Shown in pieces: positions 50,738 through 59,635 of a stretch of DNA of 64,000 nt (position 1 is its first letter; every line of letters begins with the position of its first letter). The translations under genes and the position numbers were made by a program. The stretch is from Mayfieldus sp038329895. GTDB taxonomy: Bacteria; Actinomycetota; Thermoleophilia; Solirubrobacterales; 70-9. The notes beneath the pieces were generated by a model that had not been told where the DNA came from, searched no databases, and was given only the letters and a program-made list of their open reading frames with translations. The stretch is taken from positions 1 through 64,000 of the forward strand of contig JBBQNM010000003.1 of NCBI GenBank assembly GCA_038329895.1, given 5' to 3'.

Positions 50738-53146
50738 ATGTCTAGACGTCTTTGCTCGGCAGCGCTTGTAGGCATCGCGCTCGCCGTCCCCTCGCATGCC
50801 GCTGCCACAACCCGGGCGGACTACGTCCATCCCCTGGCCGGCACGCGACCTGGCGCCAACACGTTCGGCGGCGGGCACAACTTCCCCGGCGCGGCGCTGC
50901 CCTTCGGGATGGTCCAGTTCAGCCCCGACACTTCGCCGGCCGAGCGCCACTCGGGCGGTTACGACTTTCGCGACTCCCACATCTCGGGCTTCAGCCTCAC
51001 CCATCTGAGCGGCGCCGGTTGTGCGCTGTACGGAGACTTCCCCTTCCTGCCGACCATCGAGCGGATCCACGGCTCGCCGACGCCCCACGGGGCGGCGGGT
51101 TTGGCGTCAAAGTTTCAGCCCGGCTTCAGCCACTCCGAGGAGGCCGCGAGCCCCGGCTATTACACGGTGCGGCTCAATCCGGGGCAGCGTCGGCGGCAGA
51201 TCGACGTCGAGCTGACCGCGACCACGCGCACCGGCATGGCCGCCTTCAAGTTCCCCCGCACCCGCCGGGCGAGCGTGCTGATCAACGCGGGCGGCAGCGC
51301 CCGCGCCGACAACCAATCCGCGGTCCGGATCGATCCCGCGGCCCGCGAGATCACCGGCTCGGCGTCAAGCGGCTACTTCTGCGCCCAGCGGCCCCGCTAC
51401 ACGGTCTACTTCGCGGCGCGCTTCAGTCGGCCGTTCAGCGGCTTCGGCACCTGGCGCCAGCAGGCGCTAAGCCCGGCCTCGACCTCGGCGAGCGACGACA
51501 AGCCTCCCTCCGTCGTCCCGTCCAACACGACCCAGGCGGGGGCCTACTCAACCTTCAACGCCCGGCACGAGCGGACGGTGAAGGTGAGGGTCGGGATCTC
51601 ATTCGTGAGCGTCGACGGCGCGAAGGCGAACCTCGCCGCCGAGGCTCCGGGGTTTGGATTCCGGCGCATCAGATCGAAGGCGCGAGGCCGCTGGAACCGG
51701 GCGCTCGGCTCGATCAAGGTGAGCGGCGGCCAGCGCCGCGACACCGCGACCTTCTACACGGCGCTCTACCACACGCTGCTCGCGCCGCGGACCTTCAACG
51801 ACGTCGACGGCAGATACATCGGTATGGACGGCCAGCTGCACTCGACCGGGGGTGGCACGAAATACGCCGACTTCTCCGGTTGGGACGTCTACCGCAGCGA
51901 GATCCCGCTGTTGGCGCTGCTGATGCCGAGCCGGGCGAGCGAGATGGTGCGCTCGCTGCTCACCGACGCTGCGCAGAGCGGTTGTCTGCCGCGCTGGCCC
52001 TATGCGAACGGACAGAGCATGACCATGGTCGGCGACCCCTCGGACCCGATCATCGCCTCGGCGGCGGCCTTCGGCGCCAGCGACTTCGACGTCGGCGCCG
52101 CGCTGGGGGCGATGGTCAAGGGCGCGACCCAGACCTGCCGCAGCCCCAACAACCTCTATGTCGAGCGCCAGGGGCTCGACCAATATCAGGCCCTGGGCTA
52201 CGTGCCCTGGGACCTCGACACCAAGACCCGCAACGCGAACTCGCTCTTCGGCTCGCCGGACTCCGTTTGGGCCTCCGCCGCGACGACGCTCGAATACCAG
52301 ACCGCGGACTTCGCGATCGCCCAGTTCGCGGCCCGCTTCGCCCACGACCCGGCCACGTACTCAAAGTTCATCGAACGGTCGGGAAACTGGCGCAAGCTGT
52401 TCAATCCGGCCAGTGGCTTCATCGAGCCGCGCTACGCGAACGGCTCCTTCGTCCCCGGCTACGACGACCTCAACGGTGGCGGGTTCGCGGAGGGCGACGC
52501 GGTCCAGTACACCTGGATGGTTCCCCATGACCCCGCAGGGTTGGCATCGATGATCGGCGGTCCTACAGCGGCCGCGGGGCGGCTGGACCGATTTCTCCGC
52601 GTGCTGAACTCCGCAAGCGGCGGCACGGACAGCGACCATGCCCTGCTCGGCAACGAACCGACCCTGAACACGCCCTGGTTGTTCGACTGGTTCGGCGAAC
52701 CGTTCGAGACCCAGGCAGCGGTGCGGCGCGCCATCCTGCAGCTGTACGGGCCCTATCCGACCGGATACCCGGGCAACGACGACCTCGGCGAGCTGTCCTC
52801 CTGGTACGTATTCGGCGCCCTCGGCATCTACCCTGAGATCCCCGGCACGGGCGTGCTGGCGCTTTCCAGCCCCCTGTTCCCCCATGCGAGGTTGCGGATC
52901 GGCCGCAGCACGGTCCGCATCGACGCAAGGGGAGCGACGCCCGCGACACGCTTCATACGTGGGCTGCGGCTCAACGGACACCGCATCGACCAGCCGTGGA
53001 CCACCTACTGCACGCTCGCCCGCGGCGCCCGGTTGCGGTTCGCGCTTGGGCGTCGACCGAAACGGAGCTGGGGAGCCGCGGCGGCGGCTCAGCCTCCTTC
53101 GTACGGGCCGGACCGGCCGATGCCGGCGAGCGCCTGCGCGAACTGA
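50738..53146 (+). CDS. Secreted GH92 alpha-mannosidase
   Basis: Glycoside hydrolase family 92 enzymes are calcium-dependent exo-alpha-mannosidases. After a signal peptide (LCSAALVGIALAVPSHAAA) come the N-terminal beta domain (YVHPLAGTRPGANTFGGGHNFPGAALPFGMVQ) and the (alpha/alpha)6 domain with DFSGWDVYRSEIPLLALL, GFAEGDAVQYTWMVPHD and GNDDLGELSSWYVFGALGIYP, including the catalytic Glu/Asp cluster. Length 802. GAGGGG precedes the ATG. It stands among GT-C genes and likely trims mannose from envelope or environmental glycans. Confidence 0.92.
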   Translation: MSRRLCSAALVGIALAVPSHAAATTRADYVHPLAGTRPGANTFGGGHNFPGAALPFGMVQFSPDTSPAERHSGGYDFRDSHISGFSLTHLSGAGCALYGDFPFLPTIERIHGSPTPHGAAGLASKFQPGFSHSEEAASPGYYTVRLNPGQRRRQIDVELTATTRTGMAAFKFPRTRRASVLINAGGSARADNQSAVRIDPAAREITGSASSGYFCAQRPRYTVYFAARFSRPFSGFGTWRQQALSPASTSASDDKPPSVVPSNTTQAGAYSTFNARHERTVKVRVGISFVSVDGAKANLAAEAPGFGFRRIRSKARGRWNRALGSIKVSGGQRRDTATFYTALYHTLLAPRTFNDVDGRYIGMDGQLHSTGGGTKYADFSGWDVYRSEIPLLALLMPSRASEMVRSLLTDAAQSGCLPRWPYANGQSMTMVGDPSDPIIASAAAFGASDFDVGAALGAMVKGATQTCRSPNNLYVERQGLDQYQALGYVPWDLDTKTRNANSLFGSPDSVWASAATTLEYQTADFAIAQFAARFAHDPATYSKFIERSGNWRKLFNPASGFIEPRYANGSFVPGYDDLNGGGFAEGDAVQYTWMVPHDPAGLASMIGGPTAAAGRLDRFLRVLNSASGGTDSDHALLGNEPTLNTPWLFDWFGEPFETQAAVRRAILQLYGPYPTGYPGNDDLGELSSWYVFGALGIYPEIPGTGVLALSSPLFPHARLRIGRSTVRIDARGATPATRFIRGLRLNGHRIDQPWTTYCTLARGARLRFALGRRPKRSWGAAAAAQPPSYGPDRPMPASACAN

Positions 53147-53221
53147 GCCAGGCGTGCCCTTAGGTCTCCTTTAACAGAGCTTCAACATCTCCTCAGGCCA
53201 TGCCAGCAGGCTTGGGCCTCG

Positions 53222-54937
53222 GTGGAGACTGCGACAGCAACCGCGCGCGCCGGCGATCCCCGAGCAGGCTCGGGGCGCCTCGCGATAGCCGGTTCTACGG
53301 TCTTCTGGATCGCCGCCGGTTTGGTCGCGGCCGGGGTCGCTGTCCGCTTCTCGACCCTGGGGCTACAGAGCTATCACCACGACGAGGTGATCACCGCGGT
53401 AAGGGTGCTGCCGGGGAGCTTCGGGCACATGCTGCACGAGGTCCGCCGCAGCGAATCGACTCCGCCGCTCTACTACATCCTCGCCTGGGTCTGGAGCAAG
53501 TACTTCGGGTTCAGCGAGGTAGGACTACGGTCGCTCTCGGCTCTCTGCGGCGCGATCACGATTCCGGTCGCTTTCCTGATCGGTAGGGAGCTGGCCGGGA
53601 GGCGTACCGGGCTGCTGACCATGGCGATGGTCGCGTTGAACCCGATGCTGATCTGGTACTCGCAGGAAGCACGGGCTTACGCGTTGGTGGTCCTGCTCTG
53701 CGCGGCCTCGCTGCTGTTCTTCCTGCGCTTCCGCCGCACCGGTTCGCACCGTGACCTTGCGCTGTGGTCGGCCTTCTCCGCTCTCGCCCTCACCAGCCAC
53801 TATTTCGCCGTCTTCACGATCGTGATCGAGGCCGCCTGGCTGCTGGTCGAGCGCAGACCACGAGGTCCGGTGTGGGCGGCGATCAGCGCAATCGCGGCGG
53901 TCGGCTTGGCGCTCTTGCCCCTCGCGGCTCACCAGGCCAACCCGAACCACATCGACTGGATCGGACACCTGGCCGTGGGGGACCGGCTCGAGGACTCGGG
54001 CGGAAGCTTCCTGATCGGTGAGACCGGCAGGGTGATCGGGGCGGTTGGTCCGCGCGAGAAATACACGGCGGTGCCCCTGATGCTCATCGGCCTCCTGCTC
54101 GGGCTCGGGTTGTTGCGGGGCCGGAGCCGCGAATGGCGCGTCGCCGCAATCGGGATCGTGATCGGCCTTGGAAGCGTCGCCCTGGCGCTGTTCGCGGCGG
54201 CGGCCGGCAAGGACTACGTCCTGGCCCGCAACCTGCTCCCGGCGCTACTGCCGCTGATCGCGGCGATCGCCGTGATTGCCACCTTCGCGCGGGCCCGCAG
54301 GCTCGGCGTCGCCCTGGTCGCCGCGCTGTGCGCCTACTGGCTGGCCTTTGACGTATACGTGGCCGCTACCCCTGACCTTCAGCGGCCCGATTGGAGGGGA
54401 GTGGCTCGGGCAGCCCGCCCCGCCACGCACCCGCGGGTGATCGTCACCTGGACGCTCGGCGTCGCTCCCCTCGAGTACTACCTGAACGACGGCACCGGGC
54501 GCGCGGCCAGCGGCCCCTTTGCGGTGCCGGAGGTGGTGGTGGTGACCAAGAGCAGGGCGACGCGGTTCGCCGATCCTCTGACGGCCAGGTTCCGGCGCAC
54601 CGAAGTGACCGACCTCGGCCGCTTCACGGTGACCCGGTTCATCGCCCCGCATCCCGTGCCGCTCGGCATGCGGCTGCTGCGCCACCTGCGCACCGGCTTT
54701 CAGACCAACGCCGTGATGATCGGTGGAGGCCCGAAGGTCGCGCCGGGGTTTACCCATCGAGAGCGACGGCGGGCCCATCTGCGAGGGCTGCGCCGGGCCC
54801 ACCATCGAGGGTTCCGCTCAGCCCATCACCGAGGTCCTCGACACGCGAGCCATCGACGACGTCACGGTCAAGCGCACCACCGGCGGCGGCAGAAGCGCGG
54901 GCCCGCAGCGATCGGGGCGGCCAGCAGCCTCAGCTGA
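53222..54937 (+). CDS. GT39-like mannosyltransferase, membrane protein with basic His/Arg tail
   Basis: A 571-residue polytopic GT-C protein. The first loop LGLQSYHHDEVITAVRVLPG has the DE pair of ArnT/PMT-type enzymes, and NPMLIWYSQEARAYALVVLLCAASLLFF is a typical next block. The last 60 residues are a highly basic tail of HHRG/RRAH repeats, unusual for the family and possibly a contact to anionic polymers. A GTG start is used (no upstream alternative); no ribosome binding site. Its end overlaps the convergent gtrA-like gene by eight bases. Sugar and acceptor unknown. Confidence 0.75.
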   Translation: METATATARAGDPRAGSGRLAIAGSTVFWIAAGLVAAGVAVRFSTLGLQSYHHDEVITAVRVLPGSFGHMLHEVRRSESTPPLYYILAWVWSKYFGFSEVGLRSLSALCGAITIPVAFLIGRELAGRRTGLLTMAMVALNPMLIWYSQEARAYALVVLLCAASLLFFLRFRRTGSHRDLALWSAFSALALTSHYFAVFTIVIEAAWLLVERRPRGPVWAAISAIAAVGLALLPLAAHQANPNHIDWIGHLAVGDRLEDSGGSFLIGETGRVIGAVGPREKYTAVPLMLIGLLLGLGLLRGRSREWRVAAIGIVIGLGSVALALFAAAAGKDYVLARNLLPALLPLIAAIAVIATFARARRLGVALVAALCAYWLAFDVYVAATPDLQRPDWRGVARAARPATHPRVIVTWTLGVAPLEYYLNDGTGRAASGPFAVPEVVVVTKSRATRFADPLTARFRRTEVTDLGRFTVTRFIAPHPVPLGMRLLRHLRTGFQTNAVMIGGGPKVAPGFTHRERRRAHLRGLRRAHHRGFRSAHHRGPRHASHRRRHGQAHHRRRQKRGPAAIGAASSLS

Positions 54938-55403
54938 AGGTCCAGAGCTTGTTGCCGATGAAGTTGAATGGCATCGCAACGGCGACGGCAACAGCCTGAG
55001 CCTGCAGCTCGGGCAACTCCGCCATCACCAGCAGCTGCAGGACCACGAGGTTGATCAACAGCGCTCCGAGGCTGACGGCGAAGAACCGTGCCGCCTCGAA
55101 GCGGGCCCGCCCGGCCCCACTGTCGAAGGTCCAGTACCGGTTCCAGAGGTAATTGTTGGAAACGGCGACGCAGAACGCCCCGACGGCGGCCAGCACGTGG
55201 TGGAGGCCGAGGTTCTCGTTGAGCACCGCGAATACGCCAAGATTGATCACGTAGCCGGAGCCCCCGACCAGCCCGAACTTGACCAGCTGGACCCAGTTCG
55301 CGGCCTTTCTCGTCCCGGCGCCGATCCGCCTGGCCACCGCCACCGCGCCAGGCGCCGACCAGGACTCCCCGCCCAGCCTCGTTTCGCGTCCTTCTTCTGC
55401 CAT
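54930..55403 (-). CDS. GtrA-like membrane protein
   Basis: A 157-residue four-helix protein of the GtrA family, small flippase-like partners that move polyprenyl-linked sugars across the membrane. VQLVKFGLVGGSGYVINLGVFAVL, FCVAVSNNYLWNRYWTF and a final MPFNFIGNKLWTFS are the family marks. It is placed between two GT-C genes, so it may deliver their donor. The start ATG 55403 has no clear ribosome binding site. Confidence 0.88.
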   Translation of the reverse strand: MAEEGRETRLGGESWSAPGAVAVARRIGAGTRKAANWVQLVKFGLVGGSGYVINLGVFAVLNENLGLHHVLAAVGAFCVAVSNNYLWNRYWTFDSGAGRARFEAARFFAVSLGALLINLVVLQLLVMAELPELQAQAVAVAVAMPFNFIGNKLWTFS

Positions 55404-55441
55404 CGGTCGCGAAGGCTGTCAGGAAAACCTAAATTCCGCCT

Positions 55442-57523
55442 CTATCGCCCGAACTGCGCCCCGCACCTCGACACCGCCAGGGGCCCGTCGATCTTGAACA
55501 CCACGGTCGGCGGCGTCTTCAGCACGACCTTCGCGTGCGGGTCGCGGGTCCAGCGCGCCTCGCGCGGGAACGAGGGACCACCGGGGCCGATCCGGTCCAG
55601 ACTGACGACGACGTAGTCGTAGTCGCCTGCGTCGAGAAGGCGCCGCCACTGCTCACAGGTCGAGGCGCGGACGAATCCGGCGTGCGGCCGGTGCAGGCCG
55701 GCGAACTGGATCCGGTTGGAAAGCTCGGTGCCCCAGAGCGGGTACTGCCGCGTGGCGGTGGTAGCGATCCGCTGGTCGTCCAGGCTGCGCGCCCATTTGA
55801 AGGCCGCGTCGAGGCCGGGTGTTGTGAAGCCCGGGTCCGCGTAGCGGTGATCGAGGTAGCGCCTTTGCTCGAACCATCCGGCGCCAACTGCGAGCAGGAC
55901 GATCCCGCCGGCGGCGGCGGCCAGCGCCGGGCGCGACAGCAGGCGCAGCCGCCGGGAGCCGAGCAACGCGACGCCGGCCACGGAGGCGACGCCAACCGCG
56001 ATCGCCCCGGCGACGTAGCCGGAGTACCACGGCGCTGCCGACGCATCGGCAAATGCAAGCGCGACGAGCAGCAGCACCAGCAGGGCCGCCCGGCGCGGAC
56101 CCCGGTCTGCCCCGGCGACCACCGGTAGCAGCGCGAGGCCGAGGATCAGCGCCGGGGCCAGGTAGCGAAGGCCCGACTCGAAGCTGAGCGGCATTCCGCT
56201 GGGCCCGGCAGCGGACGCGGGGCTGGCGACCCACGCCACCGCTGTCAGCAGCCCCACCGCCCCAAGCACCCGGACCAAGGGATCCTGGCGCCGCGAGAGA
56301 CAGACCACCAGGGCGAGGACCGCCAGGCCCGCCACCAACGGCCATAGCCAGCCGAGCGAGTCGTGAAGCCCGGGCAAGAACCAGTGGCGCCAGGTCGATC
56401 CGTCGAACAGGTACCCGAGCACCGACTCCTGCCGCCGGCCCCCGAGAGCCTGATCGGGGGCGGGCAGATTCACCGGGCCGAGCGATTTCACCCACGGAAA
56501 CGGGTTGCCGGCCTGCACCAGGTTGCGCAGGTACCAGTAGCCGCACCCGAACAGCAGCGGGAGCCCGACGGCGGCGGTCGCGCGGCGGCGGGTCCCTGGG
56601 GCGCTGATCGCGACCAGACCTGCCGCGAGGCCGGCAGCCGGTACCAGATAGTTGAGCTTCACCCCGGCCGCCAGTCCAGCTGCCAGGCCGACCACGACCA
56701 GAGCGCCGGGCGCCGGCCAGGGGTCCCGCTCCGATGCCCGCGCGTTGATGGCAACGGCGGCCGCGGCAGTGAGGAAAAAGATCGCCGGCATGTCGTTTCG
56801 CATCGATCCCGCCTGGTCGGCAAGCGCCCCGGCATCGAGGACGACCGCCGCGCCGATCAGCGAGAGCGCACCGACCCCGTAGGGGCGGCCGATGCACCAG
56901 GCGGCGAGGAGGGTGCCCGCCAGCCAGCCGGCGTTGATCAGCGGCGAGAGGCTGTCGCGCCCGAAGGCGAGTATTCCCACGCCGTGCAGAAGCTCTGAGT
57001 TCGCGGGGTAAAACCAGGCCAGGAACTGCGGGGCGATGAAGTCGAGGTCCCAGGTCGAGTGCCCCTGCGCGAAGTGCGCGGCGAACGGCCCGTGGTACCA
57101 GGTCGAGTCGAAGTTCGTGATGCCGGCGTCGAGGACGACGCGCACGCCAATCGACCAGTGGGCGATGACCAGCCCGGCGACCACCAGCGCAGCCGCTGTC
57201 GCAATCCCACCGCTCGGGGGCGCCGGCGGCACCTGCAGCCCGGGCCGCGGACCGGGCCCAGGACGAACCCGGGCTCGAACCGCGAGGCCAGCAATCACCA
57301 CGGCGAGTACGAAGGGGAACTCGCGAAAGGCGCCGAACGAGCCCAGCAGTTCGGCGACCCCCAAAACCAGCACAAGACCGAGCACCAGGTCGGCGAGCCA
57401 GGCGGGCGGGCCGGTCCATCCCAGCAGCAGCCGCGAGCGAACCCGTGTCGCGGTCGCCGCAGCTCCGAGCACGACTGCGACCAGCTCCGCCGCCCCGAGC
57501 AGGTAGTCGCCAGAGCCGAGCAA
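55442..57523 (-). CDS. Multi-pass membrane glycosyltransferase-like protein (GT-C type), paralogue
   Basis: A 693-residue paralogue of the protein at 48523-50640, sharing the same layout: N-terminal helices, NFDSTWYHGPFAAHFAQGHSTWD with the putative catalytic Asp, FYPANSELLHGVGIL, FGCGYWYLRNLVQAGNPFPW and a C-terminal extracytoplasmic part. The two differ in their tail. The start is a TTG 15 bases after the murJ stop, on the same strand, so it is probably cotranscribed with murJ. Sugar unknown. Confidence 0.72.
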   Translation of the reverse strand: MLGSGDYLLGAAELVAVVLGAAATATRVRSRLLLGWTGPPAWLADLVLGLVLVLGVAELLGSFGAFREFPFVLAVVIAGLAVRARVRPGPGPRPGLQVPPAPPSGGIATAAALVVAGLVIAHWSIGVRVVLDAGITNFDSTWYHGPFAAHFAQGHSTWDLDFIAPQFLAWFYPANSELLHGVGILAFGRDSLSPLINAGWLAGTLLAAWCIGRPYGVGALSLIGAAVVLDAGALADQAGSMRNDMPAIFFLTAAAAVAINARASERDPWPAPGALVVVGLAAGLAAGVKLNYLVPAAGLAAGLVAISAPGTRRRATAAVGLPLLFGCGYWYLRNLVQAGNPFPWVKSLGPVNLPAPDQALGGRRQESVLGYLFDGSTWRHWFLPGLHDSLGWLWPLVAGLAVLALVVCLSRRQDPLVRVLGAVGLLTAVAWVASPASAAGPSGMPLSFESGLRYLAPALILGLALLPVVAGADRGPRRAALLVLLLVALAFADASAAPWYSGYVAGAIAVGVASVAGVALLGSRRLRLLSRPALAAAAGGIVLLAVGAGWFEQRRYLDHRYADPGFTTPGLDAAFKWARSLDDQRIATTATRQYPLWGTELSNRIQFAGLHRPHAGFVRASTCEQWRRLLDAGDYDYVVVSLDRIGPGGPSFPREARWTRDPHAKVVLKTPPTVVFKIDGPLAVSRCGAQFGR

Positions 57524-57538
57524 ACTGCGCCCCCTCGA

Positions 57539-59224
57539 TCAGCGCCTGCGCAGCATGCGCAGGATCTGGTCGAGCTCCGGGACCCGCAGCGCCCGGACAA
57601 CTCCGAGGTAGACAGCGAGGCCCACGGCGAGACCGGTGCAGAGGGAGATCGTCTGCCCACCCAGCGATCGCCCTAAGGCCGAGTCGAGCTGGTGCCAGAC
57701 GAGGTAGCTGACCCCCGCCAGCGCCGCCGAGGCCGCGCCGATTCTTAGCGCGGAATCGGCCAAGCGGCCCAGCTCCAGTCCCCCCAGCTCACGTCGGAGC
57801 ACCACGCATTGCACGATCACGCTGGCTCCGGTCGCGATCGCGGTCGAGGCGACGATCCCTCCCACCCCGAAGGGCTTGTAGAGCGCCAGCGCCGCGACCC
57901 CGGTGACGGCAAGGTTTGCGCCCGAGATCAAGGTCGGTATCCAGGGCCTCTGGAGGCTGAAGAAGGTCCTGGTCAAGAGCAGGAAGAGGCCATTGGAGGG
58001 CAGCGAGAAAGCGAACCAGAACAGCGCCGTCGAGACCAGATCGGTCTGCGAGGCGGTGAACTCGCCGCGCTCATAGATGAGGCGGATCATCGGCTCGGAG
58101 AGCACAAGCACCGCGGCGGAGGCCGGCAGCAGCACGAAGACGATCTGGCGCATGCCGTTGGCCATCGTCGCCCGCAGGTCGTCGCGGGCGCCGCGGGCGG
58201 CAAACCTGGCGAGGGTCGGGAAGAGAACGGTCGTGATCGCGACCGAGAAGATCCCCTGCGGCAGCTGGTAGATCCGAAACGCCTTGTCGATCGCCGCCGG
58301 CCCCCGCTCGGAGACGAGGCTGCCGAAGAAGCTGTTGATCAGCAGGTTGAAATTGATCAGGCCGAGGCTGATCGTCACCGGCAGCATCAGCAGCAGAACC
58401 CTGCGCACAGCCGGGTTGCGCCACGGGCGACCGAAGCGGCGCGTGAACTTGAAGGGCGTGTTGCGCAGGTCGAAAGCCGGGATCGCAAGCTGCACCACCG
58501 TCCCGGCGAGGATCCCGATCGCGTAGGCATAGATGCGGTCGTTCCCGGAGAAGGCCGGGGCAAGGAACACGAGGACCCCGATGATGGTCAGGTTCCAAAA
58601 CAGCGGCGAGATCGCGAAGGCGCCGAAGCGGTCATAGCTGTTGAGGATCCCGACCACGACGCCGCTCAGTCCGAGCAGGATCAGGATCGGGAAGAGGATC
58701 TGGGAGAGGACGACCATCAGGTCGCGGATCTCGCCCTTCAGGCCCGGTGCGAAGAGGGGCATCACGAGCGGGGCCAGGAGCACGAACAGCGCCGTGATCG
58801 CACCCAGCACCATCGTGACCACGAAGATCATCGCCGAGGCCATCCGGAAGGCCTCCTTGTAGTTGCCCTCTTCCAGCTGCTCGGTGAAGATCGGCACGAA
58901 GGCCGGCTGTAGCGCGGAGTCGGCGAATAGGCTGCGGACCAGGTTCGGGACCTGGAAGGCGACCGTGAAGGCCGACATCGGCCCCTTCACCCCGAAGTAG
59001 CTGGCGGCGACGATCTCCCGCACCAACCCCGCGATCCGAGAGGCGGCGGTGGCGACCGCGAAGAACGCCGTGGACCTGGCCAAACGGCCCGCCCGCTCAC
59101 CGGGTGCCGGCGGAGCGGCGGGCTCCTCACCGGGATCGAACGCCTGCGCCGCCCGCTCGGCGGCGTCGAGCGCCACCTCGTCTCGTGCCTGGTCTGGGCT
59201 GTCGGGTGCCGGGGGCGTGGGCAT
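57539..59224 (-). CDS. murJ: Lipid II flippase MurJ/MviN
   Basis: MOP-superfamily flippase for peptidoglycan precursors. STAFFAVATAASRIAGLVREIVAASYFGV is the classical first helix with its RxxGxxR motif, and NLVRSLFADSALQPAFVPIF and YDRFGAFAISPLFWN follow. Length 561 with an N-terminal hydrophilic extension of about 50 residues rich in Ala/Pro/Glu, shorter than the mycobacterial extended form. ATG 59224 is chosen (MPTPPAP). Divergent from rpsT. Confidence 0.93.
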   Translation of the reverse strand: MPTPPAPDSPDQARDEVALDAAERAAQAFDPGEEPAAPPAPGERAGRLARSTAFFAVATAASRIAGLVREIVAASYFGVKGPMSAFTVAFQVPNLVRSLFADSALQPAFVPIFTEQLEEGNYKEAFRMASAMIFVVTMVLGAITALFVLLAPLVMPLFAPGLKGEIRDLMVVLSQILFPILILLGLSGVVVGILNSYDRFGAFAISPLFWNLTIIGVLVFLAPAFSGNDRIYAYAIGILAGTVVQLAIPAFDLRNTPFKFTRRFGRPWRNPAVRRVLLLMLPVTISLGLINFNLLINSFFGSLVSERGPAAIDKAFRIYQLPQGIFSVAITTVLFPTLARFAARGARDDLRATMANGMRQIVFVLLPASAAVLVLSEPMIRLIYERGEFTASQTDLVSTALFWFAFSLPSNGLFLLLTRTFFSLQRPWIPTLISGANLAVTGVAALALYKPFGVGGIVASTAIATGASVIVQCVVLRRELGGLELGRLADSALRIGAASAALAGVSYLVWHQLDSALGRSLGGQTISLCTGLAVGLAVYLGVVRALRVPELDQILRMLRRR

Positions 59225-59245
59225 CTGGTGCAGTGAATGGCTCGC

Positions 59246-59251
59246 TATAGT
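59246..59251 (+). promoter_or_regulatory. Predicted -10 box of rpsT
   Basis: TATAGT about 46 bases upstream of the rpsT ATG. The leader may allow S20 feedback, but no structure was established. Confidence 0.4.
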
Positions 59252-59297
59252 CGGCGGCCGCTCGAAGCCGGAAGGCACCCGGCTCGGCCCTCAAGAG

Positions 59298-59558
59298 ATG
59301 GCCAACATAGCCTCACAGAAGAAGCGGATCTTAAGAACGGCGCGAGAGCACGCCGAGAACCAGCTCGTGGCGGGCGCCGTGAAGACCCATTTCCGGCGCC
59401 TCGAGCACGCCGTGTCCGAGAACGACCCCGCGGCGGTTGAGAAGGAGCATCGGGCGCTCGTGTCGCGGATCGACAAGGCCGTCCAGAAGGGCGCCCTGCA
59501 CTCTCGCAACGCCGCCCGCAAGAAGTCGCGGGCCGCGAAGCTGGCAAGCCGCGCCTAG
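59298..59558 (+). CDS. rpsT: 30S ribosomal protein S20
   Basis: Primary 16S rRNA-binding protein of the small subunit body. MANIASQKKRILRTAREH and the end KGALHSRNAARKKSRAAKLASRA are diagnostic. Length 86. ATG 59298 is the normal start; an upstream in-frame extension overlaps murJ and lacks S20 similarity. A REP-like element lies 17 bases after the stop, before convergent holA. Confidence 0.97.
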   Translation: MANIASQKKRILRTAREHAENQLVAGAVKTHFRRLEHAVSENDPAAVEKEHRALVSRIDKAVQKGALHSRNAARKKSRAAKLASRA

Positions 59559-59575
59559 GCCCGGCCCCGCGAATA

Positions 59576-59633
59576 AATTGCGGCGGCTTCGCCGCCTGAC
59601 ATGCATGTGCCGGCGCGCAACGCGCCGGCCAAC
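59576..59633. repeat. REP-like palindromic element, copy 6 (cleanest copy)
   Basis: Hairpin A GGCGGC-TTC-GCCGCC (59582-59596), a perfect 10-base palindrome ACATGCATGT (59599-59608) and hairpin B GCCGGCGCG-CAA-CGCGCCGGC (59609-59629), flanked by AATTGC and CAAC. It separates convergent rpsT and holA and may also terminate transcription. Confidence 0.85.
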
Positions 59634-59635
59634 AT

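Noticed and set aside
54930..55403. Hybrid defence or toxin system around gtrA and the GT-C genes
   Set aside because: All genes have plain envelope-glycan homologies; nothing resembles a nuclease, sensor or immunity protein.
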